64,000 bases of DNA from Isoptericola sediminis (GTDB taxonomy: Bacteria; Actinomycetota; Actinomycetes; Actinomycetales; Cellulomonadaceae). A program made the position numbers and the translations under genes. The stretch covers positions 1-64,000 of the forward strand of contig NZ_JABFAJ010000011.1 of NCBI RefSeq assembly GCF_013085345.1, in the 5' to 3' direction. Of the stretch, positions 26,248 through 34,396 are shown one piece after another (position 1 is the first letter of the stretch; every line of letters starts with the position of its first letter). The notes beneath the pieces are model-generated. The model was given only the letters and a program-made list of their open reading frames with translations. It was not told the DNA's origin and ran no database searches.

Positions 26248-26948
26248 ACGCTTTCGTCCACCGCTACGAGCTCGACACCAGTCGGCCGACCAAGGGGCAG
26301 GCCGCCCGGGACGCCGCGGTGCGCGCCCTGGGTCCCGCCGTCCTCGGCTGGCTCGTGCTCCTCGGCGTCGGGTTCCTCGTCGTCGGCCCCCTGAACGACT
26401 TCCCCCAGGGGAACACGGTCGAGCAGTGGTTCGCCGATCAGCGGACGTCCACGATGAACACCGTCTCGGAGTGGCTGGGTCGCTTCGGCATGACCGAGGT
26501 CGTGATCGGCGTGACCGCGCTGACGGTCGGGATCCTGTGGTGGCGCACCCGCCAGTGGTGGTTCGCCCTCGTGCCGGCGCTCGCGGTCTCCCTGCAGTCC
26601 CTGCTGTTCATCACCAGCTCCGCCCTGGTCGGGCGGGAGCGCCCGGACGTCGAGCACCTCGACCCGGCCCCGCCGACCTCGAGCTTCCCCAGCGGTCACA
26701 CCGGTGCGGCGACGGCCCTGTGGCTGACCATGGCGCTGCTCGCCCAGCGCATCTCCAACCCGGTGCTGCGCCGACTGGTCACGGTGGTGTGCGTGGCCAT
26801 CCCGTTCATCGTCGGCATCTCCCGGATCTACCGCGGCATGCACGGTCCGCTCGACGTCGTCTTCGGCCTGCTCAACGGCCTGTTGTGCGTGGTCGTCGCC
26901 TGGTGGTACCTGCGCCGGGACACGTCCGGGGCCGTGCGGACGCGCTGA
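26244..26948 (+). CDS. PAP2-family membrane phosphatase (second of two)
   Basis: 234 aa. PAP2 signature in GRERPDVEHL, FPSGHTGAA and SRIYRGMHGPLDVVFG, with five or six TMs. It is clearly diverged from its neighbour (longer N-terminus), so the pair is not a recent duplication. Coupled translation suggests joint or sequential action on lipid phosphates, for example undecaprenyl-PP recycling; this is inference. Confidence 0.9.
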   Translation: MNAFVHRYELDTSRPTKGQAARDAAVRALGPAVLGWLVLLGVGFLVVGPLNDFPQGNTVEQWFADQRTSTMNTVSEWLGRFGMTEVVIGVTALTVGILWWRTRQWWFALVPALAVSLQSLLFITSSALVGRERPDVEHLDPAPPTSSFPSGHTGAATALWLTMALLAQRISNPVLRRLVTVVCVAIPFIVGISRIYRGMHGPLDVVFGLLNGLLCVVVAWWYLRRDTSGAVRTR

Positions 26949-26963
26949 CCCTTCCCGCACTTC

Positions 26964-27659
26964 TCAGAGCTGATGGCGCACGCCGGCCGACCGGGCGACT
27001 CCCTCGAGCTGCTCCTCCAGGTCGTCGCGCAGCGGCTTGAGTCCGGCTCCCCGACGCAGCACGGGGAGCCGGACGGGATGGTCGACCTCCTCCAGGACGA
27101 ACCCGAGCGCGGCGTAGAGCGCCATCGCGGCCAGGACCAGCCCGAGGACACCGGCGGTCGTCTCCCACGCACCGGACCCGGTGAACTCGGCGACGCCCGT
27201 GACCGCGAAGCGCACGCCGGAGCCGATCATGACGGCGGCCGCGACGACCTTGCCGCCTGCGGCCGTCGCCGGGACGACCATGGCGAGGGCGGCGGTGATC
27301 AGCAGCACGCCGAGCGCCGGGCTCGAGGACCCGGGCGGTGACGTCAGCGTCGAGACCGCGAGCATGGCCCAGACCCCGGACACCACGGCCATCCCCGTGC
27401 CGGCGATCGGGTCGCGGGCCCCGAAGCCGATGATCGCGGCGAGCAGCTGCAGCGGGACGGTGAGCACGAGGACGGCGAGGGCCACGGTGCTCTCCTCGGC
27501 GGTGCTGAGGATCCCCAGCTGCAGACAGCTGAACCCGACCGTCGCCACGGCCAGCGCCATGAAGCCGAGGGGAAGCGGGTTACCCGTGGGGCGGAGCACG
27601 ATGCGCGTGATCTCGAGCTGTTCGCTGCGCGTGCGCTGCCCGTCGTCGGTGTCGTTCAT
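26964..27659 (-). CDS. GPR1/FUN34/YaaH-like membrane protein
   Basis: 231 aa from ATG 27659. NPLPLGFMALAVATVGFSCLQLG resembles the conserved NPAPLGL-like first helix of the acetate/succinate channel family (SatP), and six hydrophobic helices follow. The C-terminal 35 residues are soluble and charged, longer than in SatP. Organic-acid uptake or export is the best guess. It converges on the PAP2 pair. Confidence 0.65.
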   Translation of the reverse strand: MNDTDDGQRTRSEQLEITRIVLRPTGNPLPLGFMALAVATVGFSCLQLGILSTAEESTVALAVLVLTVPLQLLAAIIGFGARDPIAGTGMAVVSGVWAMLAVSTLTSPPGSSSPALGVLLITAALAMVVPATAAGGKVVAAAVMIGSGVRFAVTGVAEFTGSGAWETTAGVLGLVLAAMALYAALGFVLEEVDHPVRLPVLRRGAGLKPLRDDLEEQLEGVARSAGVRHQL

Positions 27660-27752
27660 CGCTCCACACAACACGAGGACCAGGGACCCCACAACATCGG
27701 GACGGTCCGCTGCCTCCGCCCCGGAGAGCGGGCCTCGTGCGAACTCGTTGAT

Positions 27753-27773
27753 CTATACCCACTGGGGGTATAG
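27753..27773. promoter_or_regulatory. CsoR-type copper operator
   Basis: CTATACCC (27753-27760) and GGGTATAG (27766-27773) are perfect arms around ACTGG, matching the pseudo-palindromic TATACCC-N-GGGTATA class of CsoR sites. It lies 49 bp before the copZ start. No csoR gene is in the window. Confidence 0.8.
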
Positions 27774-27821
27774 CCTCCCTGGTGACGACCACCCGTCGGT
27801 GGTGGCAGGAGAGGAGAGACG

Positions 27822-28028
27822 ATGAGCACGAACACGTACCAGGTCACCGGCATGACCTGCGGCCACTGCGAGATGTCGGTCCGCGAGGAGGTCGGCGAGG
27901 TTCCCGGGGTCGAGGAGATCCAGGTGAGCGCCGAGACCGGCACGCTCGTGGTCACCGGTCCCGCCGAGGAGTCCAAGGTCCTGGCGGCGGTCGACGAGGC
28001 CGGCTACTCCGCGGTCCGCGTCGGCTGA
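27822..28028 (+). CDS. copZ: Copper chaperone, heavy-metal-associated domain
   Basis: 68 aa, strong SD (GGAGAGGAGAG). Ferredoxin-like HMA fold with metal motif MTCGHC near residues 11-16 and VxVSAETGTLVV. It carries Cu(I) to a P-type ATPase or to CsoR. The CsoR box just upstream implies copper induction. Unusually, no copA ATPase or csoR is adjacent; the neighbouring minus-strand CDF protein is not a known copper exporter. Confidence 0.93.
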   Translation: MSTNTYQVTGMTCGHCEMSVREEVGEVPGVEEIQVSAETGTLVVTGPAEESKVLAAVDEAGYSAVRVG

Positions 28029-28059
28029 CTCCCCGGGGCGCTCGACCGCGGAGGACGAC

Positions 28060-28674
28060 TCAGTCGATCTCCTCCCCGGCGAGCGCCCTGGCCGCGAGGC
28101 GTTCGTCCTCGCTGACCTCCCACACCTCCCAGGCGGCCCGCCCGGCGAGGCCGATGATGACGCAGCCCAGGACGAGGTCCGGCCAGCCGGACCGGGTCCA
28201 CGCCGTCACGAGGCCCATGGCGATCACGGCGACGTTGACGAGCACGTCGTTGCGGGCCGAGAGGAAGGCCGCCCGGCTGAGCGACCCGCCGTGGTGCCGC
28301 ACGCCGACCAGCAGCCATGCCGCCGTGCCGTTGACGACGATCGCCCCCGCGGACGCGAGGACGAGGGGAACCACGTCGGGCGCCTCGGGGGCGCCGAACC
28401 GCTGCACCGCCTCCCAGGCGGCGAAGGCCGCCGGACCCAGGATGATCACGGCCATGACCTTGCCCATGGCCGCGCGGCGGGCCAGCGGCCATCCCAGCGC
28501 GAGCAGGATGAGCAGGTTGACCGCCGTGTCCTCGAGGAAGTCGACGCTGTCGGCGAGCAGCGAGACCGACCCCGCGCTCAGCGCCACGAAGAACTCGACG
28601 AAGAAGTAGGCGAAGTTCAGCGCGGCGACGACGGCGACGACCCGTCGCAGGCGGGCGACGGGGATCTCGGTCAC
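28060..28674 (-). CDS. CDF-type cation transporter, small actinobacterial form
   Basis: 204 aa from GTG 28674 (GTGA overlap with the upstream gene). Cation-diffusion-facilitator membrane domain: SLLADSVDFLEDTAVNLLI in TM2 and SARNDVLVNVAVIAMG in TM5. Canonical CDFs have HxxxD in these helices; here the sites are D-S-V-D-x-L-E-D and N-D, so metal choice may differ or be lost. The cytoplasmic metal-binding C-terminal domain is missing. Coupled to the DUF4190 gene. Confidence 0.8.
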   Translation of the reverse strand: MTEIPVARLRRVVAVVAALNFAYFFVEFFVALSAGSVSLLADSVDFLEDTAVNLLILLALGWPLARRAAMGKVMAVIILGPAAFAAWEAVQRFGAPEAPDVVPLVLASAGAIVVNGTAAWLLVGVRHHGGSLSRAAFLSARNDVLVNVAVIAMGLVTAWTRSGWPDLVLGCVIIGLAGRAAWEVWEVSEDERLAARALAGEEID

Positions 28675-29696
28675 GGGTTCCCGACACCCTCGGGGAGCAG
28701 ATCGGCCGGCACCCGCTCGAGCAGGTCGTCGCAGGCCGCCGCGTCACCCGACCGGCACTGGCCGCCCAGCTCCTGGAGCTCGTCGGCGTCACCCAGCATG
28801 CCCCCGAGCTCCTGCAGGTCCTCGAACGAGTAGTCGCCGGTGACGCCGCCGAGCAGCAGGTCCGGGACGCTGACCTCGCCCGCGGCGATCGCGTCCGCCT
28901 GGTCCAGGGCGGCCTCGATGTCCTCGCCGTAGGCGTCCCAGAACATCAGCCCGCCGACGACCAGCAGCGTGGTGAACAGCACCTGCAGCGTCCCGAGCGT
29001 CATCCCGGTCCGCGCCATGCCACGGCCGTTCGTCCCCCGCCGGCGCGTGCGGTCCAGGCCGATGCCGCCGAACACGATCGCCAGGATCCCGACGAGCGGC
29101 ACCACGATCCCGAGCAGGCCCGTGATCAGGGACGCCACCGCCGTCGGCTCGGTGCCGCGACGCGGGCCGGCGCCGCTCTCGCGCGGTGGTGCGGGGGCCG
29201 ACGGCGCCGGGCGCTGTTGGGGAGCCGGCCGCTGCGTCGGCGCTGCCGCGGGTCGCGGCGCCGCGGCGGGTCCGGGCGCCGGGGCGGGTCCGGGCGCCGG
29301 GGCGGGTCCGGGCGCCGGGGCGCTCCGCTGCGCGGGTGCCGGCGTCGATCGCGGGAAGGCAGCGGCCGACGGCGGCGTCGCGGACGACCGGTCGGCCGGC
29401 AGCACCGACTCCCGGCGCGGCCGGCCGGCGAGGGGCTGCGTGGCCGGCATCGCGCCACCACCGAGGACCTGGGTCTCCTGCCCGGCGTCGCGGTCGAACA
29501 CCTGCGTGTCCTGACCCGCCCCCGCGGCCAGGGGCTGCGTCTCCTGCCCCGCGTCGCGGTCGAACACCTGCGTGTCCTGCGCCGACGGGGCCGGTGGAGG
29601 CTCCTCGGTGTGCGCCGGCAGGACCTGCGTCGCGTCGTCGGGGTCGGGTCCCGTCCCCTCGGCGTCGGTCCGGTCGGGGCGGTGCTGCTCGTTCAT
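28671..29696 (-). CDS. DUF4190 membrane protein with TQ-repeat tail
   Basis: 341 aa from ATG 29696. Residues 1-90 are acidic and carry six (D/E/A)TQ(V/P)(L/F) motifs, including two copies of a 22-residue unit with DTQVFDRDAGQETQ. Next comes a Pro/Ala stretch (PAPAPG repeats), a two-TM DUF4190 domain (ITGLLGIVVPLVGILAIVFGGIGL... LGTLQVLFTTLLVVGGLMFW) and an acidic C-terminus with two Cys. TQ-rich acidic tails resemble phosphothreonine sites read by FHA domains (as in GarA-type substrates); that role is inference. Confidence 0.8.
   Translation of the reverse strand: MNEQHRPDRTDAEGTGPDPDDATQVLPAHTEEPPPAPSAQDTQVFDRDAGQETQPLAAGAGQDTQVFDRDAGQETQVLGGGAMPATQPLAGRPRRESVLPADRSSATPPSAAAFPRSTPAPAQRSAPAPGPAPAPGPAPAPGPAAAPRPAAAPTQRPAPQQRPAPSAPAPPRESGAGPRRGTEPTAVASLITGLLGIVVPLVGILAIVFGGIGLDRTRRRGTNGRGMARTGMTLGTLQVLFTTLLVVGGLMFWDAYGEDIEAALDQADAIAAGEVSVPDLLLGGVTGDYSFEDLQELGGMLGDADELQELGGQCRSGDAAACDDLLERVPADLLPEGVGNP
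29265..29318. repeat. Three exact tandem copies of an 18-bp unit
   Basis: The unit GGCGGGTCCGGGCGCCGG occurs at 29265-29282, 29283-29300 and 29301-29318 inside the DUF4190 gene and encodes the PAPAPG-type linker. Exact copies may vary in number between strains. Confidence 0.9.
29473..29579. repeat. Two 41-bp near-identical repeats 66 bp apart
   Basis: 29473-29513 and 29539-29579 differ at one position by eye and encode the two copies of the 22-residue TQ unit in the DUF4190 protein. Confidence 0.8.
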
Positions 29697-29867
29697 GCGG
29701 CTCCCGTGTCGAAGTCAGCACCGATGCTATGCCCCGGGCGGCGACCCCGGACAGCCCCGGCCCGGTGGCGACACCCGGGTGACCGTCGTGTGCACGGTCC
29801 GCGAGCGCCTCGCGCGAGCATCGCGACCAGGGTGGCCACGGGGCGCCGTTGGCCGGAGGATCACCCT

Positions 29868-31268
29868 GTGAGCACCTCCGAGCCGACCGCGCCCGCCCCG
29901 CCGGTCCGTCGCCGCCGCGCCCGGTGGTGGTGGATCGGCGCGCTCGTCGTGCTGCTCGCCGCTGCGGTCGTGGTCGCCGGTGAGCTCGAGCACCGTGCCT
30001 GGGAGACGCAGGTCGCCGAGTACGAGGAAGAGGTCGCCCGTCTCACCGACGCCGCCGACACCTCCCGCGGACGGTCCGAGGACGCCTACGCGGACAGCCG
30101 CGAGACCCTCACCGCCGCCGTCGAGGACGGCCGGCCCGTGTACCGGCGGAGCGAGGGCCAGGTGGCGGACCCCGCGGTGCGCGAGCCCCTGGACGCCGCC
30201 CTCACGGAGGCGCGGAAGCTGCGGGACGCCGAGGTCAGCTACCCGGTCGAGACCCGCACGGTCGAGGCGGTCACCCGTCCGAACCCGTTCTTCCCGGAGA
30301 CGTTGCCGCAGGTCGAGGTCGAGGTCGTCGACGGGTCGGACCCCTCGCCGGAGGCGCTCGACGACGCCGCCGCGGAGGTCCTGGAGACGAGCGACGCCGT
30401 CGCCGCCGCACGCCGCCAGTGGGCCGTCGACGAGCTGCAGCCCGCCGTCGTCCAGGGCCGTGACGCGCTGACGGACCTCACCGCGCAGGACGCCGACCTC
30501 GACCTCGGCACCCTCGACACGGCGGTCTCCGACGCCGAGGCGATGCTCGACGCCGGCGTCGACGCCGTGGACCCCGACGAGGCCGTGCGCCTGCGGGACA
30601 CCCTGCTCGAGACGAGCACGTCGCTGTGGCGCACCCGGCTGGACCAGATCACCGCCGAGCGCCGTGCGGCGGCGCGTGCCGAGGGCGTCGACTGCCGGGT
30701 GGACAAGTGCGTCGCCCTGACGTTCGACGACGGTCCCGTGGCGCAGACCGAACGACTGCTGCGGATCCTCGACCGCAAGGACGCACCGGCCACGTTCTTC
30801 ATGGTGGGCGACAACGTCGCCAAGAACCCGCAGATCGCCCGCGCCGTCGCCGACGCGGGGCACCTCGTCGCCAACCACTCGTGGAGCCACCCGCAGCTCA
30901 CCACCCTCGACGACGCCGAGGTGCGCGAGGAGCTGCGCAGCACCTCCGACGCGATCCGCGAGGCGACCGGGTCCACCCCGTTCCTGCTGCGGCCGCCCTA
31001 CGGTGACGTCGACGGCCGGGTCCGCACGCTCGCGACCCGCAGCGGGCTCGACGTCATGACCTGGAACCTCGACACGCTCGACTGGCAGACCCGCGACGCC
31101 AAGGAGACCCGCCGTCGGGTCCGCGAGCAGGTGGAGCCCGGGAGCAACGTGCTGCTGCACGACATCCACGCGACCTCGGTCGACGCCGTCGGCAAGATCA
31201 TCAAGGACCTGCGCGACGAGGACTACGTGCTGGTCACGGCCGACCTGCTCGTCGACGACGAGGACTGA
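29868..31268 (+). CDS. Membrane-anchored polysaccharide deacetylase
   Basis: 466 aa from GTG 29868, SD GGAGGA. Short basic N-terminus, one TM (WWWIGALVVLLAAAVVVAG), then about 230 residues of helical, coiled-coil-like sequence, then a NodB domain from about 285: LTFDDGP, HSWSHPQL (metal His pair), RPPYGD, WNLDTLDWQT and LLHDIH. CE4 enzymes deacetylate peptidoglycan GlcNAc/MurNAc or other amino sugars, giving lysozyme resistance. The helical region may position the enzyme on the wall. Confidence 0.9.
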   Translation: MSTSEPTAPAPPVRRRRARWWWIGALVVLLAAAVVVAGELEHRAWETQVAEYEEEVARLTDAADTSRGRSEDAYADSRETLTAAVEDGRPVYRRSEGQVADPAVREPLDAALTEARKLRDAEVSYPVETRTVEAVTRPNPFFPETLPQVEVEVVDGSDPSPEALDDAAAEVLETSDAVAAARRQWAVDELQPAVVQGRDALTDLTAQDADLDLGTLDTAVSDAEAMLDAGVDAVDPDEAVRLRDTLLETSTSLWRTRLDQITAERRAAARAEGVDCRVDKCVALTFDDGPVAQTERLLRILDRKDAPATFFMVGDNVAKNPQIARAVADAGHLVANHSWSHPQLTTLDDAEVREELRSTSDAIREATGSTPFLLRPPYGDVDGRVRTLATRSGLDVMTWNLDTLDWQTRDAKETRRRVREQVEPGSNVLLHDIHATSVDAVGKIIKDLRDEDYVLVTADLLVDDED

Positions 31269-31312
31269 CGCCCCGCGCCGCCCGGCCGGACGACGCGTCG
31301 GGCGCGCGCCGG

Positions 31313-33043
31313 TCAGCGCCGGCGGTGCCGTGCCAGCACCGCCCGGCAGTCGGTGCCGACCGGCAGCACCCCGTAGCCGGCGCCGCGGTCCTCCCCGAGC
31401 CGCGCGGCGACGAACGCCTCGGCGCTGCCCGACGGCGCGTGCCGCACCATCAGCGACGCCTGCAGCGCCAGGGCGAGGGACTCGACGACGCGGCGGGCCT
31501 GCGCCTGCTGCGCGCCGTCGTCGGACCCGGCGAGCTCGGTGAGCAGCCGCTGCGTGCGCGCGACGTGCGCGTCCAGGGCGGGGTGCGCCCCCGCCGTCGT
31601 GCCGAGCTCGGCACGGAACGCCTCGACCGACTCCGGCTCGCGCGCCATCGCCCGCAGCACGTCCAGGGCGATGACGTTGCCCGACCCCTCCCAGATGGCC
31701 ATGACGGGCTGCTCACGGTAGCGGCGTGCCAGCGGGAACGCCTCGGTGTACCCGTTGCCGCCCAGGCACTCCATCGCCTCGAACGCGTGGTGCGGGCCGC
31801 GCTGGCACACCCAGAACTTGCTCACCGCCGTGGCCAGACGGCGGAACGCCCGCTCGACGTCCGTCTCGGCGTCGTACGCCGCCGCCAGGCGCATCGAGGT
31901 CAGCGTCGCGGCCTCGGACTCCAGCGCGAGGTCGGCGAGCACGGCCGTCATGGCGGGCTGGTCGACCAGGTGCGCCCCGAACGCGCTGCGGTGGTCCGCG
32001 TGCCACAGGGCCTCGGCGACCCCCTGGCGCATCCCGGCCGCCGACCCGTGGACACAGTCCAGCCGGGTGCGCGACACCATCTCGATGATGGTGCGCACCC
32101 CGCGGCCGAACTCCCCGACGAGATACCCGACCGTGCCGTCGAGCTCGACCTCCGCCGACGCGTTCGACCGGTTGCCGAGCTTGTCCTTGAGCCGCTGGAT
32201 GCGGAACGCGTTGCGGGTGCCGTCCTCGAGGACGCGCGGCACCAGGAAGCACGTCGGCGACCCGGGCGGCCCGGCGTCCGCGCCACCGGCCTGGGCCAGG
32301 ACGAGGAACGCGTCCGACATCGGGGCCGAGCAGAACCACTTGTGCCCGGTGAGCAGGTACGTCCCGGCCGAGCCCACGGGGACGGCCGCCGTGGTGTTGG
32401 CGCGGACGTCCGACCCGCCCTGCTTCTCCGTCATGGCCATGCCGACGAGCACGCCGGGTTTGTCCCCGGGAGCGGCCGGCGTGCCGTCGTACCCGGAGGA
32501 CAGCAGGCGCGGTTCCCACGCGGCGGCGAGCTCCGGCGCGTGCCGCAGGGAGGGCACGGCCGCGTGCGTCATCGAGACGGGACACGCATGGCCGGGCTCG
32601 ACCTGCGAGAACAGCGAGAAGACGGCGCCCCGCACGACGTTCGCACCAGGCCCCGGCTCCGCCCATGCGCCGGTGTGCGCCCCGCGCTCGACGGCGGCGG
32701 CGAGCACCTCGTGGTACGCGGGGTGGTACTCGACCTCGTCGAGGCGGCGGCCACGCCGGTCGTGGGTGTGCAGCACCGGCTCGTGGGTGTTCGCCCGCTC
32801 GGCCGCGTGCTGGAACGCCGCGGTCCCGACGTGCGCCCCGGCCTCGACCAGTCGCTCCTCGCCCCAGCCGCCGCCGAACGCGTGCACCGCCTCGCGCAGC
32901 ACCGGGAAGTCCAGGTACTCGTTGACGTCGACGCGTTCCGGCGGCTGGTTGACGACCTGGTGGGTGGTGCGGGGTGCCGGGTGGCGCTGCGCGGGGTCCG
33001 GCGTCGCGACGTCCGGGGTCGTGGCAGGCGGACTCGCGGTCAT
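31313..33043 (-). CDS. Acyl-CoA dehydrogenase, AidB-like
   Basis: 576 aa, longer than ordinary acyl-CoA dehydrogenases. It opens with THQVVNQPPERVDVNEYLDFPVLREAV, the start typical of AidB. FAD-binding and core motifs: MAMTEKQGGSDVRAN, GHKWFCSAPMSD, RLKDKLGNRSNASAEV, ECLGGNGYTEAFPLARRYRE and IWEGSGNV. AidB is induced by alkylating agents and can bind DNA; its substrate is uncertain. Monocistronic, 72 bp upstream of nothing obvious on its own strand. Confidence 0.9.
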   Translation of the reverse strand: MTASPPATTPDVATPDPAQRHPAPRTTHQVVNQPPERVDVNEYLDFPVLREAVHAFGGGWGEERLVEAGAHVGTAAFQHAAERANTHEPVLHTHDRRGRRLDEVEYHPAYHEVLAAAVERGAHTGAWAEPGPGANVVRGAVFSLFSQVEPGHACPVSMTHAAVPSLRHAPELAAAWEPRLLSSGYDGTPAAPGDKPGVLVGMAMTEKQGGSDVRANTTAAVPVGSAGTYLLTGHKWFCSAPMSDAFLVLAQAGGADAGPPGSPTCFLVPRVLEDGTRNAFRIQRLKDKLGNRSNASAEVELDGTVGYLVGEFGRGVRTIIEMVSRTRLDCVHGSAAGMRQGVAEALWHADHRSAFGAHLVDQPAMTAVLADLALESEAATLTSMRLAAAYDAETDVERAFRRLATAVSKFWVCQRGPHHAFEAMECLGGNGYTEAFPLARRYREQPVMAIWEGSGNVIALDVLRAMAREPESVEAFRAELGTTAGAHPALDAHVARTQRLLTELAGSDDGAQQAQARRVVESLALALQASLMVRHAPSGSAEAFVAARLGEDRGAGYGVLPVGTDCRAVLARHRRR

Positions 33044-33115
33044 GGGATCCTCCGTCGTCGTCGACCTCGTCCTCGAGGGGCCGGCTCCAGGATGTCCCCC
33101 CAGGGCACCTGCTCG

Positions 33116-34066
33116 CTACCCGGTCGCGTCGGCTCCCGTCGAGGCGCCCGGCGACGAGGTCGAGGACCGGCCGAGCTCGGTCACCAGCCGCCGGGTGAGC
33201 GGCGCGGGGACCTCGTGCCGGTCGGCGGCCCGCAGCACGGCACCGCCGATGGCGTCGAGCTCCAGGGGCCGCCCGGCCTCGGCGTCACGCTGCATGGACG
33301 AGCGCGCCTCCGGCGGGAACGTGTCGTAGAAGCGCAGGGCCGTCTGGCTGGTGTCGGGACCGCCGCCGGCCTGGCCGATCGCGGCGACCTCCGCGACGAG
33401 CGCCGCGAGGGTGTCGCGACGCTCGGTCCGGAGCGTCCCGATCGGCTCCCCGTGGTAGGTCGTCAGCAGGGCGAAGGGCGCGAGGAGCCCGAGCTTGCCC
33501 CACAGCATCGCCCCCTCGTCGTCGCGGACCAGCGTGGTGACCCCCGCGTCCCGCAGGATCGTCGCCGCGGCCTCGAGCCGGTCGGGGGGCGCGGTGCTGC
33601 TGGCCAGGTCCACCTCGACGAAGGGGCTGCCGTGCACGATCCGCCCGGGAGCGGTCCGGGTGGACTCGACGCGGATGACACCGGCGGCGACGGCCGCCGG
33701 CGCGAACCGCTCGCGCAGGGCGGCGACGTGCTCGACCCCGTTGAGCAGCGGCACGACGAGCCCGGCGGCGACGTGCTCGGCGGGGACCCGTTCCAGGGCC
33801 TCCGGCAGCGACGGGTGCTTGACGGCGACCAGGCACAGGTCGACCGGTTCGCGCAGCTCGGTGTCCGCCTCGACCTCGGCCGAGAAGTCCCCGAAGAAGC
33901 CGCTGGTGACGCGGAGGCCGTCGGAACGGAGGGTCGACGCCGTCTCGGGGCCGGCCAGGACGATCACGCGATGGCCCGCCCGGGCGGCCAGCGCTCCCAC
34001 CAGCCCGCCGACGCCCCCCGGGCCCAGCACGGCGATCGTCGAACGACGTGACGTCCGTTCCGGCAT
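33116..34066 (-). CDS. Ketopantoate-reductase-family dehydrogenase
   Basis: 316 aa from ATG 34066. ApbA/PanE fold: AVLGPGGVGGLVGALAARAGH NADP-binding loop, LVAVKHPSLPEAL, PLLNGVEHVAALRE (the N-G-x-x-H/E catalytic region) and the Lys in MLWGKLGLLAPFALLTT. Probably 2-dehydropantoate 2-reductase in coenzyme A synthesis, though genomes often carry several paralogues with other 2-oxoacids. Divergent from the riboswitch-controlled peptidase gene. Confidence 0.87.
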   Translation of the reverse strand: MPERTSRRSTIAVLGPGGVGGLVGALAARAGHRVIVLAGPETASTLRSDGLRVTSGFFGDFSAEVEADTELREPVDLCLVAVKHPSLPEALERVPAEHVAAGLVVPLLNGVEHVAALRERFAPAAVAAGVIRVESTRTAPGRIVHGSPFVEVDLASSTAPPDRLEAAATILRDAGVTTLVRDDEGAMLWGKLGLLAPFALLTTYHGEPIGTLRTERRDTLAALVAEVAAIGQAGGGPDTSQTALRFYDTFPPEARSSMQRDAEAGRPLELDAIGGAVLRAADRHEVPAPLTRRLVTELGRSSTSSPGASTGADATG

Positions 34067-34130
34067 CGTCCACCTTCTCCCTGCGAATCGGGTCAGAGGT
34101 TGGTCAACGTAGCGCACCCGTGATCTACCC

Positions 34131-34159
34131 GTGACAACTCGCGGCGGGAGGGATAGTGT
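34131..34159 (+). promoter_or_regulatory. Sigma-70-type promoter of the riboswitch transcript
   Basis: GTGACA (34131-34136), a 17-bp spacer and TAGTGT (34154-34159). Start of transcription is expected near 34166, just before the riboswitch. Confidence 0.6.
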
Positions 34160-34169
34160 CCACTCAGCT

Positions 34170-34356
34170 CACACCCCAGGTGAGATGTCCGAGGCGGGCG
34201 CCGAGCCCTGTCACCGCCCCGGAGCCGGACGACACGAACGACAGGGACGGGGGACCCACTCTCGGGCACCGCGGTGCCCTCGGGGTGAAGCCGCGCAGGG
34301 ACGCCCTGCCGGCCGGGTCAGTCTCCGACCCGAACCCGACAGCTAACCCCGCAGGC
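34170..34356 (+). promoter_or_regulatory. c-di-AMP (ydaO/yuaA) riboswitch
   Basis: The leader carries the conserved blocks of the ydaO class: GGGGGACCCA around 34248-34258, GGGGTGAAGCC at about 34282-34292, and CCGAACCCGACAGCTAACC then CGCAGGCG at about 34329-34356. In actinobacteria this element usually precedes wall hydrolases, and here it precedes an M15 peptidase. Ligand binding normally turns expression off. The 5' boundary is approximate. Confidence 0.88.
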
Positions 34357-34372
34357 GCCAGGAGAATGTTCG

Positions 34373-34396
34373 ATGCGACCCCGCACCACCCGATGA
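34373..34396 (+). CDS. Seven-codon leader ORF after the riboswitch
   Basis: ATG at 34373 is 8 nt after AGGAG (34360-34364), ideal spacing, and encodes MRPRTTR before a TGA at 34394-34396. That stop overlaps the in-frame ATG at 34393 of the peptidase gene (ATGA). The best-placed SD thus serves this tiny ORF, suggesting translational coupling. Competing view: the ATG at 34366, one base after the SD, starts the peptidase itself. Confidence 0.4.
   Translation: MRPRTTR

Noticed and set aside
29265-29579. Short repeats that might be a CRISPR array
   Set aside because: They are in-frame coding repeats with no regular unique spacers and no cas genes.
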